The notes: generated by a model from the letters alone, not told the origin. A DNA stretch of 57,335 nt from JAZKBN01 sp040388605 (GCA_040388605.1 JAZKBN010000023.1:1-57335), one strand, 5' to 3'. Numbered from the stretch's first letter, positions 19,025-29,768 are shown. Program-made: numbers and translations.

Positions 19025-20152
19025 TTATTTCAGGCCGAGGGCATCTTCCGCATCGGCCAAATGTTTGGCCTCGCTGAATGTATTCCATGCGAATTTATAA
19101 CCATTGGCTCCCAGGCGGGCAGCCAGGCCGGGCTCATTATAAATACGTTGCAGTTGCTCAGCCAATTGGGTATAATTTTCAGGCTCGTACATCAGGCCGG
19201 TTTCGCCTTCAGTTATAAGCTCAGGTGTTCCGGCAGATCTTGTAGCCACAACCGGTATTCCTGTTTTTTGTGCCTCGGCAGTTACCCGCCCGAATGCCTC
19301 ATTCTTAGAGCACACTACGGCGACATCGGCTAAAGCAACAATTTTATTGGGCTCCGGTGTGTATTGGGTAATAATGAGCGAATCCTGAACGCCAAGCTCT
19401 TTGGCCAGGTTGTCTATTACATTACCATACTTTTCTTCGCGGCGGCCTACCAGGTTCAGGGTGGCAGATATGCCGGCATCGCGCAGAATTTTAAGGGCCT
19501 TAACAGCGTCTTCCTGCCTTTTACCGGGAGCGGTACGGCCTACCATTACAATATTCAGGCTGCTCATTTTATCAGGAAAAGCGCGGGCTTCCTTTTTTTG
19601 CATGGGCACGCCGTAGTAAACCAATTTCAGCTTGGCCTCTGGCATAAAGTTTTTGAACTTGTTGTAAACGGCCTTGCTGTTTACCAATACACGTTCGCTC
19701 ATGGCAGCCATGCGGCCAACCGTGAACTTTTGCCCGAATATAAACTTCAGGTTATGATCTTCGGGCCCGAACTCATGCAGGTACCAGTAATGCGGAATGC
19801 CCAGGAATTTGGCTGCCATGGCTGCCGATGGTGTGCTGATGCTGTTTGTAAGCACCTTTTCGGCTTTAACAGCTTTTAGCAGCTTAATAAATTTAAGCGC
19901 CTGCAAAAAGTAGCCCTTACCAAACCAATACTTGCGAAAACCGCTCATTAAGGGCGGCAAGGCAGTAAACCAGTTGAAATATAATATAGTAACTGATGCC
20001 GCATAAGGCTCAACCCTTGCCCTCATTTCGCCCGACTCAGGAAATACTATGTGCAGCTTATGGCCCTTGCTGTGCAGGGCTGCAACAGTTTCAAGCAGCG
20101 CAAGCTCTGAACCGCCGGCGAATTTTGAATTAAATACTATAACTATATTCAT
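19025..20152 (-). CDS. Glycosyltransferase family 4
   Basis: The 375-residue product has the GT-B two-domain layout. The N-terminal domain begins MNIVIVFNSKFAGGSELAL, with the donor/acceptor loop GGSE. The C-terminal domain contains GRTAPGKRQED and the E-x7-E motif EAFGRVTAE followed by GIPVVAT, typical of retaining GT4 enzymes that transfer sugars from nucleotide donors during polysaccharide or glycolipid synthesis. The ATG at 20152 is chosen over a TTG at 20161. It stands alone, not in a capsule cluster, so its acceptor is unknown. Confidence 0.92.
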   Translation of the reverse strand: MNIVIVFNSKFAGGSELALLETVAALHSKGHKLHIVFPESGEMRARVEPYAASVTILYFNWFTALPPLMSGFRKYWFGKGYFLQALKFIKLLKAVKAEKVLTNSISTPSAAMAAKFLGIPHYWYLHEFGPEDHNLKFIFGQKFTVGRMAAMSERVLVNSKAVYNKFKNFMPEAKLKLVYYGVPMQKKEARAFPDKMSSLNIVMVGRTAPGKRQEDAVKALKILRDAGISATLNLVGRREEKYGNVIDNLAKELGVQDSLIITQYTPEPNKIVALADVAVVCSKNEAFGRVTAEAQKTGIPVVATRSAGTPELITEGETGLMYEPENYTQLAEQLQRIYNEPGLAARLGANGYKFAWNTFSEAKHLADAEDALGLK

Positions 20153-20332
20153 GTAGAGCAATTGATTAATTATCCCGATATGTAAACCATACCGATAACA
20201 GTATGCTTAAGCAGCAGGAGATATTTTTATAAGCCTTTTTTCGAAGGCCGAAAATAGGGAAATAATTCAGGAAATAAGGAACCGCTGAAACAGGTAAACT
20301 GTTAAAACCAGGTTCTTAATGCGGCCAAAAAT

Positions 20333-20371
20333 GAAAAAGGATTACGTATGGCTTAACCAAAACGTAATCCT
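20333..20371 (-). terminator. Terminator of the M16 peptidase gene
   Basis: A 10-bp perfect stem (20338-20347 with 20362-20371) with a 14-nt loop is followed on the minus strand by a T5 run. It lies about 50 nt past the peptidase stop. Confidence 0.85.
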
Positions 20372-20418
20372 CTTAATTTGCCTGCCCCCGAGGCGGCAGA
20401 ACAACGTTTATTTAAAGC

Positions 20419-23397
20419 CTATTTTTGCTTGCCAATAACAGGCTTAATAGGTTGAACTACCGGGGTTGGTGCGGGTGAACCCACTTCAATTGGCTTTTCA
20501 GTAGTACTTGGGACCGGGTTTCCGGTTTTGTCGAGCAATACAACCGGGTAACCTAATTTCAAAAGACCGGGGTAAACCGATTGCTTATCGCCTACTACAA
20601 GAATATCCATTTTTTGGTAAGGTAAGTGTTTTTTGGCAAGCGTGCTTGCTTCTTCCTTTGTAAATGTACGCAGTATTTCATTCTGCTTATCCATGAAATC
20701 CTTGGCAAGTCCGTAGCGCACAATGCGGTTCAGGAAAGAGGCTTTCTGTAAAGGTGATTCGTAGTTTCGGGCCTCGCTTTGGCCTATGGAATTTTTCATA
20801 AATTCCATATCGGCATCGGTTAATCCCTTGGCGCTGAAATCAGTAATTTCTTTCATGAACTCAACCACGCTGCTGTCGGTTGCGCGGCCTTTTATACCTG
20901 CTGATGCCGTGAAGGGGCCGGGAATTTCAGAAGCTGAAAAGCCGCTGCGTGCGCCGTATGTCCAGCCTTTGTCTTCGCGCAGGTTCAGGTTAATGCGGCT
21001 GTTGAATGCGCCACCCAATATATAATTCATCAGGTTGGTTTTGTAGTACTCGCCTGTTGGGTTATAAGTAAGGTTATGCACATACCCGATACGAATTTCA
21101 GACTGGGGAGCTTTTTCCTTATCTACAAGGTATATGGTGGTGTTGGCAATGGGCAGCGCGGGGGCGGCTTTTACCAATGTAACGGCTTTAGCAGGCCATG
21201 CCTTCAGCGAACCTAATTTACCCATAATTGTGGCCTGGTTAACATCGCCTACAATTACAAGGTTGGTTACGCTCGGGCTCAGGTTATCGTTATAGAATTT
21301 CTTAACGTCTTCAAGGGTAACGTTCTGAATGGTGGCATCTGTACCGGCAACGGGCAGACCTAAAATGTTGTTATCGCCGTAAAGTAATTTGCTGTAAACC
21401 TGGCTTGCAATGGCTGTGGCCTGGTTTACGCGGTTGGCTATAGCCTCGGCATTCTGCTTTTTAATGCGGTCAAAATCTTCAGCATCAAATTTAGGATGGA
21501 ATAGTTTTTCCTCCAGTAAAGCCAATGTCTTATCAAGGTTCTTTGTAAGCGAAGATACGCTCACATCTATGGCATCAGCGCCCGCCTGTATGCTTATCTG
21601 GCTGCCAAGCTTATCAAGCTCGCTTGCCATTTCCTCGGTGCTGTATTTTTGGGTGCTTTCCATGAGCATATCGGCAAGCAGGTTGGCTGTGCCGGCTTTG
21701 CTGAGGTTGGCGCCTTCCTGCAGGTGCCCGCCTTTAATGCTCAGGAGCATGGTAACAACGGGCACATCCTTATCTTCAGTACCTATTACTTTCATGCCGT
21801 TAGGCAGTGCGGTGGTCCAGTAAGCGGGCAGGGTAATGGCGGGGTTGGGGCCGGGCGCAGGCTTCCTGCTGCGGTCAAACAAATCTTTGGCTTTGTGGTA
21901 AACAAGGCCTGAATATTGGTCTGCGGGGTTTTTGTAACCTTCTTTGCTTACGGTATAATTATCAGGAGCAGCCACTTCAGCAAGCTTGCCTTTGGGAACC
22001 ACGCTGAGAATAACGCTGCCTTTGCCTTTTATGTACTTGTTATAAGCATTCATAACATCAGCCTTGGTGAGCTTTATACGTTTGTCAAGCTCTGCCTGCA
22101 TCATATCAGGATTGCCGGTCATGGTCTGGTAATTGGCCAGGCGGCTTACCTTACCGTCAACCGAGGTTAACTCCTCTATTTCACTGCTTTCATACTTTGC
22201 TTTATAGCGAAGCAGGTCTTCATCTGTTACGCCGCGGGCTTCAAATTCCTTTAAAGTAGCGCGAATATCCTGGTCAACGGAAGCAAGCGAGGTGCCGGGC
22301 ATGGCACGTACCTGCATTTGCACGTAGCCGCCAAGCTCAAAGCAGGGGTTGTATGCAAATGCCGCTACCGCTTTGCGGTTCTTAACAAAGTTCTTGTAGA
22401 ATAACGAGTTTTCTCCGCCGCCAATGATTTCGCACAGGCAGTCAAGGGCAGGCTCATCGGCAGAGAATGCGGTGGTGCCGGGGAAGCTTACCACAAGAGC
22501 CGGGAAACGAACGGCATCTTCGTAGCTTACATACCTGTCTTTATCTATTACAGGTTGCGGAACCACGGTTTTTTCAACTTTAGGTCCGGCAGGTATGGTA
22601 CCGAAATACTTGTTAGCCAGGCGTAAAACCTCGGCCGAAGTAACATCGCCGCCAACGGTGAGGGTGGCGTTATTGGGGCCGTACCAACGCAGGAAGAAGT
22701 TTTTAAGATCCTGCACGCCCACGCGGTTCAAATCTTCAATATAACCGATAGTAAGCCAGCTGTAAGGGTGCCCGTAAGGATACAGGTTCATGCTCACCTT
22801 TTCGGGTATAAGGCCGTAAGGACGGTTATCGTAATTCTGGCCGCGCTCGTTCTTTACGGTTTCGCGCTGGTTTTCGAATTTTTTGGTGGTTACGGCGTCA
22901 AGCAGGAATCCCATGCGGTCAGATTCGAGCCACATGGCGCGCTCAAGCTGGTTTTTGGGCAGGGTTTCAAAATAATTTGTACGATCAAGGTTGGTGCTGC
23001 CGTTCAGCGTTCCGCCTGATTCAGATACAATTTTAAAGTGCTCCTCATCGCCCACATTATCGGAGCCCTGGAACATCATGTGCTCAAAAAAGTGCGCAAA
23101 GCCTGATTTACCTATTTCTTCGCGGGCGCTGCCTACGTGGTAGGTAACGTCTACGTGAACAATGGGGTCGCTGTGGTCTTCGGTAACAATAACCGTGAGG
23201 CCGTTTGCCAGCTTAAATTTTTCGTAAGGAATTACCAATTTGCCGGGAACGGTTTTCACCGTTTCAATTGGCTTTTGGGTGGCAAACTGCACCGCTTGTT
23301 TTTTAGGACCTCCCTTTTGCGCAATTGCAGGGCCGCCTGATGCTACAGCCAGGCCTAAAAGCACAGCTAAAGCCGGTTTACGGTATTTCTTTATCAT
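20419..23397 (-). CDS. M16 family zinc peptidase with two M16 units
   Basis: The 992-residue protein has a signal peptide ending near AIAQ, so it acts in the periplasm or at the outer membrane. The first M16 unit carries the inverted zinc motif HFFEH (His102, Glu105, His106) and a downstream ETVKNERGQ region that supplies the third ligand Glu. The second unit (about residues 510-900) lacks HxxEH, as usual for the inactive half, and includes the R/Y-type segment RINLNLREDKGWTYG. The C-terminus is Pro-rich. The family degrades peptides within a closed chamber; the substrate here is unknown. Confidence 0.93.
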   Translation of the reverse strand: MIKKYRKPALAVLLGLAVASGGPAIAQKGGPKKQAVQFATQKPIETVKTVPGKLVIPYEKFKLANGLTVIVTEDHSDPIVHVDVTYHVGSAREEIGKSGFAHFFEHMMFQGSDNVGDEEHFKIVSESGGTLNGSTNLDRTNYFETLPKNQLERAMWLESDRMGFLLDAVTTKKFENQRETVKNERGQNYDNRPYGLIPEKVSMNLYPYGHPYSWLTIGYIEDLNRVGVQDLKNFFLRWYGPNNATLTVGGDVTSAEVLRLANKYFGTIPAGPKVEKTVVPQPVIDKDRYVSYEDAVRFPALVVSFPGTTAFSADEPALDCLCEIIGGGENSLFYKNFVKNRKAVAAFAYNPCFELGGYVQMQVRAMPGTSLASVDQDIRATLKEFEARGVTDEDLLRYKAKYESSEIEELTSVDGKVSRLANYQTMTGNPDMMQAELDKRIKLTKADVMNAYNKYIKGKGSVILSVVPKGKLAEVAAPDNYTVSKEGYKNPADQYSGLVYHKAKDLFDRSRKPAPGPNPAITLPAYWTTALPNGMKVIGTEDKDVPVVTMLLSIKGGHLQEGANLSKAGTANLLADMLMESTQKYSTEEMASELDKLGSQISIQAGADAIDVSVSSLTKNLDKTLALLEEKLFHPKFDAEDFDRIKKQNAEAIANRVNQATAIASQVYSKLLYGDNNILGLPVAGTDATIQNVTLEDVKKFYNDNLSPSVTNLVIVGDVNQATIMGKLGSLKAWPAKAVTLVKAAPALPIANTTIYLVDKEKAPQSEIRIGYVHNLTYNPTGEYYKTNLMNYILGGAFNSRINLNLREDKGWTYGARSGFSASEIPGPFTASAGIKGRATDSSVVEFMKEITDFSAKGLTDADMEFMKNSIGQSEARNYESPLQKASFLNRIVRYGLAKDFMDKQNEILRTFTKEEASTLAKKHLPYQKMDILVVGDKQSVYPGLLKLGYPVVLLDKTGNPVPSTTEKPIEVGSPAPTPVVQPIKPVIGKQK

Positions 23398-23877
23398 GAG
23401 TGAATGTTCAGATTAAATTCTGGTTATGTTCTCTAAGTATAACAGGGCTAAAAAAGCTGATTCGGAAGTATCAATTTTCAGTATCCATAGCAAGGCCCCT
23501 GAAGCGGATATTACATTATTACCTTAAATGCCTGTTCAATGAAAATTAATCAATAAACCTGCTCCGCGTAATAACGGAATTTCAATAATTGCAAAACATC
23601 AGCAATAAAACCACCTACATTTCAGCAACGGAAAATGAAGCTTATGAACGGCAGCTTTTGTTTACAATATTTAAACCGGGAGCAAATATTACCATTTTAT
23701 ATTTTGCTTTTACATAGCCCGGAAATGTTTTCAAAGCCATTGCGTTATTATACGGGCATTTTCTGAATTAAACATCTGTATAAAAGGACCTTAAATACAA
23801 AACCCGCATACCGTAAAGGATTGCGGGTTATTGCCAACAGTTATTTACCGTCTCAATAATTAAACAATGCCATAAGC
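23398..23877. other. 480-nt intergenic region with gcvP terminator only
   Basis: The region is AT-rich. Apart from the gcvP terminator at 23796-23829 and a weak 7-bp inverted repeat near 23668-23695, I see no gene, RNA or clear promoter for the M16 gene. Confidence 0.55.
23796..23829 (-). terminator. Terminator of gcvP
   Basis: An 8-bp stem (23801-23808 with 23822-23829) is followed on the minus strand by TTTTGTATTT. It lies about 50 nt beyond the gcvP stop. Confidence 0.75.
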
Positions 23878-26800
23878 TCAGGCTTCTGCATACTCTTCCG
23901 TAGGCGGACAGGTGCAAACAAGGTTTCGGTCGCCGTAAGCATTATCTATACGGCTTACAGTTGGCCAGAATTTGGCAGCACGTACCCAGGGCAGCGGGAA
24001 AACTGCCTGCTCGCGGGTATATGGGCGATCCCATGCTTCGCCGAGAACAGCGGTGGCGGTATGGGGCGCGTTTTTCAGGACATTGTTCTTCTTATCTGCT
24101 GTCCCGTTTTCTATTTCGGCAATTTCATCACGAATGGCGTTCATAGCTTCGCAAAAGCGGTTGAGCTCATGCAGGCTTTCGCTTTCGGTAGGCTCTATCA
24201 TGAGCGTGCCGGCTACGGGGAAGCTTACAGTTGGGGCGTGGTAGCCATAATCCATGAGGCGCTTGGCTATGTCTTCCACCTCTATGCCGGCAGTTTGCTT
24301 GAACTTACGGCAATCGGCTATGAATTCGTGGGCGCATGTTCCGTTTTCGCCGCTGTAAAGAACCGGGAAGCGGTCTTCAAGCTTGTGCTTAATATAGTTG
24401 GCATTCAGTATGGCGTACTCGCTGGCTTTCTTTAAACCATCTGCACCCATGAGTGCAATGTAGCCGTAGCTGATAAGCAAAATACTTGCGCTGCCGTGCG
24501 GAGCAGCAGAAACAGCACGAATGGCCTTATCGCCGCCTACCCTTGCAATGGAATGCGCAGGCAGGAAGGGCATGAGGTGTTCTGCCACGCAGATTGGACC
24601 CATACCCGGCCCGCCGCCGCCGTGCGGAATGCAGAAAGTCTTATGCAGGTTCAGGTGACAAACATCGGCGCCGATGAAGCCGGGACCGGTGAGGCCTACC
24701 TGCGCGTTCATGTTTGCTCCGTCCATATATACCTGCCCGCCGTGGCTGTGAATAATTTCACATATTTCACGAATACCTTCCTCGAAAACGCCGTGGGTGC
24801 TTGGGTAAGTTACCATGAGGCAACTAAGGGAGTCGCTGTATTTTTCGGCGTTTGCACGCAGATCGGCAATATCTATGTTGCCGCTTTCATCGCATTTGGT
24901 AACTACCACTTTCATGCCTGCCATAACAGCGCTGGCGGGGTTGGTGCCGTGTGCGCTGCTCGGTATAAGAGCAATGTTGCGATGCTCCTGGCTGCGGCTG
25001 CTGTGGTAGGCACGAATTACCATGAGCCCGGCGTACTCGCCTTGGGCACCAGAGTTAGGTTGCAGGCTTGTGCCGGCAAAACCTGTTATTTCGGCCAGCC
25101 ATTGCTCCAGGTTACGGTACATTTGGAAATAGCCCTCGGCCTGTTTCCAGGGAGCAAAAGGATGCAGCTTTCCGAATTCGGGCCAGGTTACCGGTATCAT
25201 TTCGGCGGTGGCGTTCAGCTTCATGGTGCAGCTCCCGAGGGGAATCATGCTGTGGGCCAGGCTGAGATCGCGGTTTTCGAGCTGCTTGAGGTAACGGAGC
25301 ATTTCATGCTCGGTATGGTGGCTGTTGAAAACCGATGCGGTAAGGAATTCCGATGTGCGTGTAAGCTTGTCGTTGAATTGGGTCTCCAGGTAATCGGCTG
25401 CAATTTCAGGGTCCCAATTCAGGTGTCGGCCTAATGATTCGGCGAAAACACCAATTACTGCGCATACATCGGCAATGGTGGTGGTTTCGTCTACCCTCTC
25501 CGGCTTAAACGGTGGTACATAGTTGTTGCTGTATTGTAGCAGCGCAAGCATCAGTACAGGTATAATGTTAAGTAATGAATATATCAACCCCGGTTTTTGC
25601 CCCAGCATATAAAAGCTGAATAGCATTATCATTANNNNNNNNNNAAATACCTATGTGCTTGCCGTCTTCGAAATAGCGGAAATTGATTTCTTTTGCTTCG
25701 GCAATATCACGCAGGCGCATGCTGTCGTGCACTGCTACCTTAATGGTATCGAAATAAAAGGCATTCATATTGCCTATTTCCAGTTGCTGCAGGCCGGTGG
25801 CTACCAGCTGGGCCATGCCGTGAACACGCAGCGCAATATCTGTAAGGCCCTGCGGACCATGATATACTGCATAAGCCCCGGCCATAACCGCCAGCAATAC
25901 CTGAGATGTGCAAATATTGGAGGTCGCTTTTTCGCGGCGAATATGCTGCTCGCGGGTTTGTAAGGCCATGCGGTAAGCCTTATTGCCTTGGGCATCTACC
26001 GACATGCCAATAATACGGCCGGGAATCTGGCGCTTATATTCTTCGCGGGTTGAAAAAAAGGCAGCATGCGGACCGCCAAAGCCCATTGGTACGCCAAAAC
26101 GTTGGGTTGTGCCAACGGCTACATCGGCGCCCATTTCGCCCGGGGGGGTAAGCAGGGTTAAAGAAAGCAGGTCGGCGGCTACGGCTACCAATACACCGGC
26201 TTCATGGGCGCTGCTGATAAAATCAGTATAATCCATTACCAGGCCATCGGTGGCGGGGTATTGAACTAAGGCGCCGAAAATATCGGGGCTGTTGAAATCA
26301 AGCTCGAAATGGTTGCCGATGAGCAGGTTAATGCCAAGGGGCTCTGAGCGGGTTTTTAACACATCAATAGTCTGCGGATGGCAAAGTTCCGATACAAAGA
26401 AGCTTGATGCTTCCTGCCTGTTTGGCTTACGCACATGGTAAAGCATGCTCATGGCCTCGGCAGCTGCAGTGGCTTCGTCGAGCAGGGAAGCGTTGCTTAC
26501 GGGCAATGCGGTGAGATCGCAAACAAGGGTCTGGAAGTTAATGAGGGCTTCAAGCCTGCCTTGGGCTATTTCGGCCTGGTAGGGGGTGTAAGCCGTGTAC
26601 CAACCCGGGTTTTCCATAATGTTCCTCAGGATCACATTGGGGGTAATGGTATCATAATACCCCATGCCAATATAGGAACGGAATATTTTATTGGCCGAAG
26701 CCAGCTCGCGGATATGCGCCAGGTAGGCCTGCTCATCAAGTGCCGGCGGCAGGTTCATTGGACTGCGACGGATAGATTCAGGAACCGTTTTCTTAATAAG

Positions 26801-26911
26801 CTCCTCAACAGAACTTAGCCCAAGGGCAGCAAGCATGGCTTCGGAATCCTTTTCACCGGACCCGATGTGCCGGTCAGCAAATACAGCAGGCCGGATATTC
26901 TGAATTTTCAT
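23878..26911 (-). CDS. gcvP: Glycine dehydrogenase (aminomethyl-transferring), split by an assembly gap
   Basis: GcvP is the PLP-dependent P-protein of the glycine cleavage system; it decarboxylates glycine and passes the aminomethyl group to GcvH. The N-terminal half (26911 to 25645, 422 codons) starts FADRHIGSGEKD and contains YTPYQAEIAQGRLEAL and GFGGPHAAFF. The C-terminal half (25494 to 23878, 538 aa) contains MIPLGSCTMKLNA and the PLP-lysine motif NLHKTFCIPHGGGGPG. Between them lie 10 N and 140 nt that do not belong to GcvP. Joining the halves with one codon gives about 961 aa, the normal length, so little or nothing of the gene is missing. No gcvT or gcvH is adjacent. Confidence 0.93.
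25495..25644. other. Non-GcvP insert: 140 nt plus 10-N assembly gap
   Basis: The stretch 25495-25634 interrupts gcvP exactly between the GKHIGI and VDETTT codons. On the minus strand it encodes about 46 in-frame, strongly hydrophobic residues (SFYMLGQKPGLIYSLLN and onward) resembling a membrane protein, possibly a sensor-kinase membrane region. The adjacent 10 N are a scaffolding gap. A chimeric contig end is the simplest reading. Confidence 0.85.
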
Positions 26912-27159
26912 GTATTAGACAGGCTTTAATTCGAAAATTGAGCTTGCTGAAGCCCGGCAGGCGATAAAAACCGGTATAACAGCAAAGCCGATAAAGACAC
27001 AACAAAAACCGAAAGGCGCATGTTTCCGGTATGTATATTGTAAACTAAGGTTAAGCCGTGCCAAAGCATTGCCAAGCCTTTAAAATTTGCCCGGAATTAC
27101 AGCGTTAGTGTAATCTCAGGGCCAATGCGGCAACCCGGTAAGCACCGGAAATGCCGCAG

Positions 27160-27188
27160 CAAAATTAGGCTTATTAGCCGGCCTTCAA
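27160..27188 (-). promoter_or_regulatory. Candidate gcvP promoter
   Basis: Read on the minus strand, TTG (27188-27186) is followed after 18 nt by TAATTTTG (27167-27160), an exact TAnnTTTG match. It would give a 5' leader of about 240 nt. No glycine riboswitch signature is seen in that leader. Confidence 0.35.
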
Positions 27189-27222
27189 AAATTAAGTTTA
27201 AAGCTTAATTTCATTAAAAAGC

Positions 27223-27255
27223 TTGCATTATTACCCGGATCTTTGCTTAAATTTG
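27223..27255 (+). promoter_or_regulatory. Candidate tatA promoter
   Basis: TTG at 27223-27225 and the exact -7 match TAAATTTG at 27248-27255 are 22 nt apart. It is divergent from the candidate gcvP promoter 35 nt away. Confidence 0.55.
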
Positions 27256-27409
27256 TGCAGGAAACAAATAGGTTTAATACCTTAAAAATCAGCGTTTTGA
27301 TATTTTATCGTATTATTCAGGTTTGGCATCCCACGCAAAAAGAGCTACCTTTACCCAAGGTTCGGGCCCAAAAAACCATATAAAACCGGCCCAAAACCCA
27401 AAACTTAGT

Positions 27410-27655
27410 ATGCTGACCACTATAAGCGCCCATGTTATGTTTGCCTTCCTGGGAACAGGAGAGCTCATATTTATTTTCGCAGTTATACTGCTCCTTTTCG
27501 GTGCCAAGAAAATACCTGAATTCGCACGCGGAATTGGAAAAGGGTTACGCGAATTTAAAGATGCAAGCAGCAACATCAGGAGCGAGCTTGAAGAAAGCGT
27601 GAATGCCGAAACCAAACCAAGGCCTGAAATTCGTAAGGAAGCTGAGCAAAGCTAA
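27410..27655 (+). CDS. tatA: Twin-arginine translocase subunit TatA/TatE
   Basis: TatA oligomerises to form the pore for folded proteins carrying twin-arginine signals. The product read from ATG 27410 has 81 residues: a short N-terminus, one membrane span (GELIFIFAVILLLF), the hinge FGAKKIPEFARGIGKGLREFK that starts the amphipathic helix, and a charged tail. A second possible start is Met at 27437. The frame stays open back to 27323, but that part is unlike TatA. No tatC is in the window. Confidence 0.92.
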   Translation: MLTTISAHVMFAFLGTGELIFIFAVILLLFGAKKIPEFARGIGKGLREFKDASSNIRSELEESVNAETKPRPEIRKEAEQS

Positions 27656-27976
27656 TTCCTTAGATTCTTAAGCCTGTATGCCTGCAAACAGGTCTGCAAT
27701 TAATTGAACTGAATATTTCGAATTCCTGATTTCAAAAACCCGGAAAACCAAATTACATTCAAATTTAAGCCGACTGACAAAGCATAAACCCATACTGTTT
27801 CCTTCCTTCCTTTTGCTGAATTTTCTACGGGAACTTAGCAGGAGGCAGGTGGGGAACTTTTGCTTTATATTCCGGCTGCATTTCATGCTGCTAATGTAAG
27901 GCGCTTAAAACCCGAATATTCCTTCGGGATTCAAGCCGGAACACCGATTTGTATCCCGAATTCTGAAATACCAATA
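27656..27976. other. 321-nt intergenic region, no feature seen
   Basis: It lies between tatA and gatA. No terminator, exact -7 box or RNA structure is apparent. The gatA frame stays open through its right part, but that sequence does not resemble GatA. Confidence 0.5.
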
Positions 27977-29443
27977 ATGCCGAAAACCTCATACTCCACA
28001 ATGCACGCACCAACCTCTTTCAGCCAGGTTAAACAGGCTATTGCTTCAGGAAGTACCACCCTGCCCGAGCAGGTACGTACCTACCTCCGCAATATTGAGG
28101 ACCAAGCCCAGCTCAATGTTTTCCTGGAAGTTTATGCAGATGAAGCCATTGCCGAAGCTGAACGCATACAGGAGAAAATGAACCAGGGCACTGCCGGCCG
28201 TTTGGCAGGCATGGTATTGGGCATTAAGGATGTGCTTTGCCATAAAGATCACGGTTTGCAGGCAGGCAGTAAAATTCTGCACGGCTTTAAATCGCAGTTT
28301 ACGGCATCAGCAGTTCAAAGGCTGCTTAATGAGGACGCTATTATAATAGGTCGCCAGAACTGCGACGAATTTGCCATGGGCAGCAGCAACGAGAACAGCG
28401 CCTTCGGGCCGGTGCGCAATGCCGCAGACCCGAGCCGTGTTCCCGGCGGCAGCAGTGGCGGAAGCGCAGTTGCCGTGCAAGCCGGCATGTGCACCGCATC
28501 GCTGGGTACCGATACAGGAGGCTCTGTTCGTCAGCCCGCCGCTTTCTGCGGGGTTATAGGGCTTAAGCCTACCTACGCCCGCATTTCACGCTACGGTCTT
28601 GCCGCTTATGCCAGCTCTTTCGATTGCATTGGCCCCATAACCAACACCGTTGAAGATGCCGCCCTCCTGCTTGAAATAATGGCAGGTGACGACGGGCAGG
28701 ACAGCACCGTAAGCCGTAAGCCTGTACCCGAATACAGTAAATTTATACAGGACAAAGCCAAGGCAGCAGAGCCAAAGAAAATTGGCTACCTGCGCCAAGG
28801 CCTCGAAAGCGAGAGCATTGCACCCGCTATCAGGGCAGCCATGCAGCGCAGCATAGACCTGCTTAAAGAAGCCGGCCACAGCGTTGAGCCTGTAGACTTC
28901 CCGTTCATAGACTACATTCTGCCTACCTATTACATTCTCACCATGGCCGAAGCCAGCAGCAACCTGAGCCGTTACGACGGCGTTCGGTACGGTTACCGCA
29001 GCCCGCATACCACTGATTTGCTGAGCATGTACAAGAAATCCCGTTCCGAAGGTTTCGGGAAAGAGGTTCAGAAGCGTATTATGCTGGGCACCTTTGTATT
29101 GAGCGCAAATTATTACGATGCCTACTTTACCAAGGCGCAACGCGTACGCAGGCTTATTCAGCAGCAGACTGAGCAAATGCTCAACAAGTTTGAGTTTATA
29201 CTCATGCCTGCCGCCCCAACCACCGCCTTCAAAATAGGCGAAAAAACCACCGACCCCATTGCCATGTTCCTCGGCGATGTGTTTACCGTGCAGGCCAATG
29301 TGGCCGGCGTACCTTCAATTGCACTGCCCACAGGCAAAGATGAAAGCGGCTTGCCGATTGGTTTGCAGGTAATGAGCAAAAACTTCAGCGAGGCTGAGCT
29401 GCTTGCCTTTGCGCAGCACTTTATGTCGCTGGGTTCTAATTAA
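27977..29443 (+). CDS. gatA: Asp-tRNA(Asn)/Glu-tRNA(Gln) amidotransferase subunit A
   Basis: GatA releases ammonia from glutamine, which GatB uses to amidate mischarged Glu-tRNA(Gln) or Asp-tRNA(Asn). The 488-residue product has the amidase-signature Ser-cisSer-Lys triad: Lys in GIKDVLCHK, the loop GGSSGGSA and the catalytic Ser in DTGGSVRQPAAFCG. RQNCDEFAMGSSNENSAFG is also typical of GatA. Starts at 27977 and 28001 are both plausible; either gives the usual length. gatB and gatC are not adjacent, as is common in Bacteroidota. Confidence 0.95.
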   Translation: MPKTSYSTMHAPTSFSQVKQAIASGSTTLPEQVRTYLRNIEDQAQLNVFLEVYADEAIAEAERIQEKMNQGTAGRLAGMVLGIKDVLCHKDHGLQAGSKILHGFKSQFTASAVQRLLNEDAIIIGRQNCDEFAMGSSNENSAFGPVRNAADPSRVPGGSSGGSAVAVQAGMCTASLGTDTGGSVRQPAAFCGVIGLKPTYARISRYGLAAYASSFDCIGPITNTVEDAALLLEIMAGDDGQDSTVSRKPVPEYSKFIQDKAKAAEPKKIGYLRQGLESESIAPAIRAAMQRSIDLLKEAGHSVEPVDFPFIDYILPTYYILTMAEASSNLSRYDGVRYGYRSPHTTDLLSMYKKSRSEGFGKEVQKRIMLGTFVLSANYYDAYFTKAQRVRRLIQQQTEQMLNKFEFILMPAAPTTAFKIGEKTTDPIAMFLGDVFTVQANVAGVPSIALPTGKDESGLPIGLQVMSKNFSEAELLAFAQHFMSLGSN

Positions 29444-29768
29444 GTTTTAAAGAACCAAGCATACGGCTTTTGAATCGGCTATTATAAAATGTGCTGATTC
29501 AGGGGAATTAAAAGAAATTACCTGCAATCGAATTAAAAGGCGATTGCTGCGTTATAAGCCTTACGAGGAAGGCGCAATGCTCTGCCCCACCGCTTAAGCA
29601 TATCCCGGGTATAACCTATCCGGGACTTGTTTACAGGTTTAAAGCAAAGCAGTTTTACCAACAATGTGCCCGGGCTTTGCGCTGAATAAGCGTATATACA
29701 CCTCTGTCTACAGATTTATAAGCTTTAACCCTGCCGCTTATCGGCAGGTAATACAGTACCACTCCTGT
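29444..29768. other. 325-nt intergenic region, weak hairpins only
   Basis: It separates gatA from the transglycosylase gene. An inverted repeat at 29603-29608/29620-29625 has only 6 bp and no T run. No promoter or gene is convincing. Confidence 0.5.

Noticed and set aside
24496..25434. 312-codon plus-strand frame opposite gcvP
   Set aside because: It is antisense to conserved GcvP motifs and its translation has no coherent domain.
26912..27160. Glycine riboswitch in the gcvP leader
   Set aside because: I looked for tandem glycine-aptamer-like stems and conserved cores and saw none.
27323..27409. N-terminal extension of TatA
   Set aside because: The extra residues are polar and unlike TatA, which starts directly before its membrane span; the ATG at 27410 is sufficient.
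29603..29625. Possible terminator after gatA
   Set aside because: The stem has only 6 bp, a large loop and no T run.
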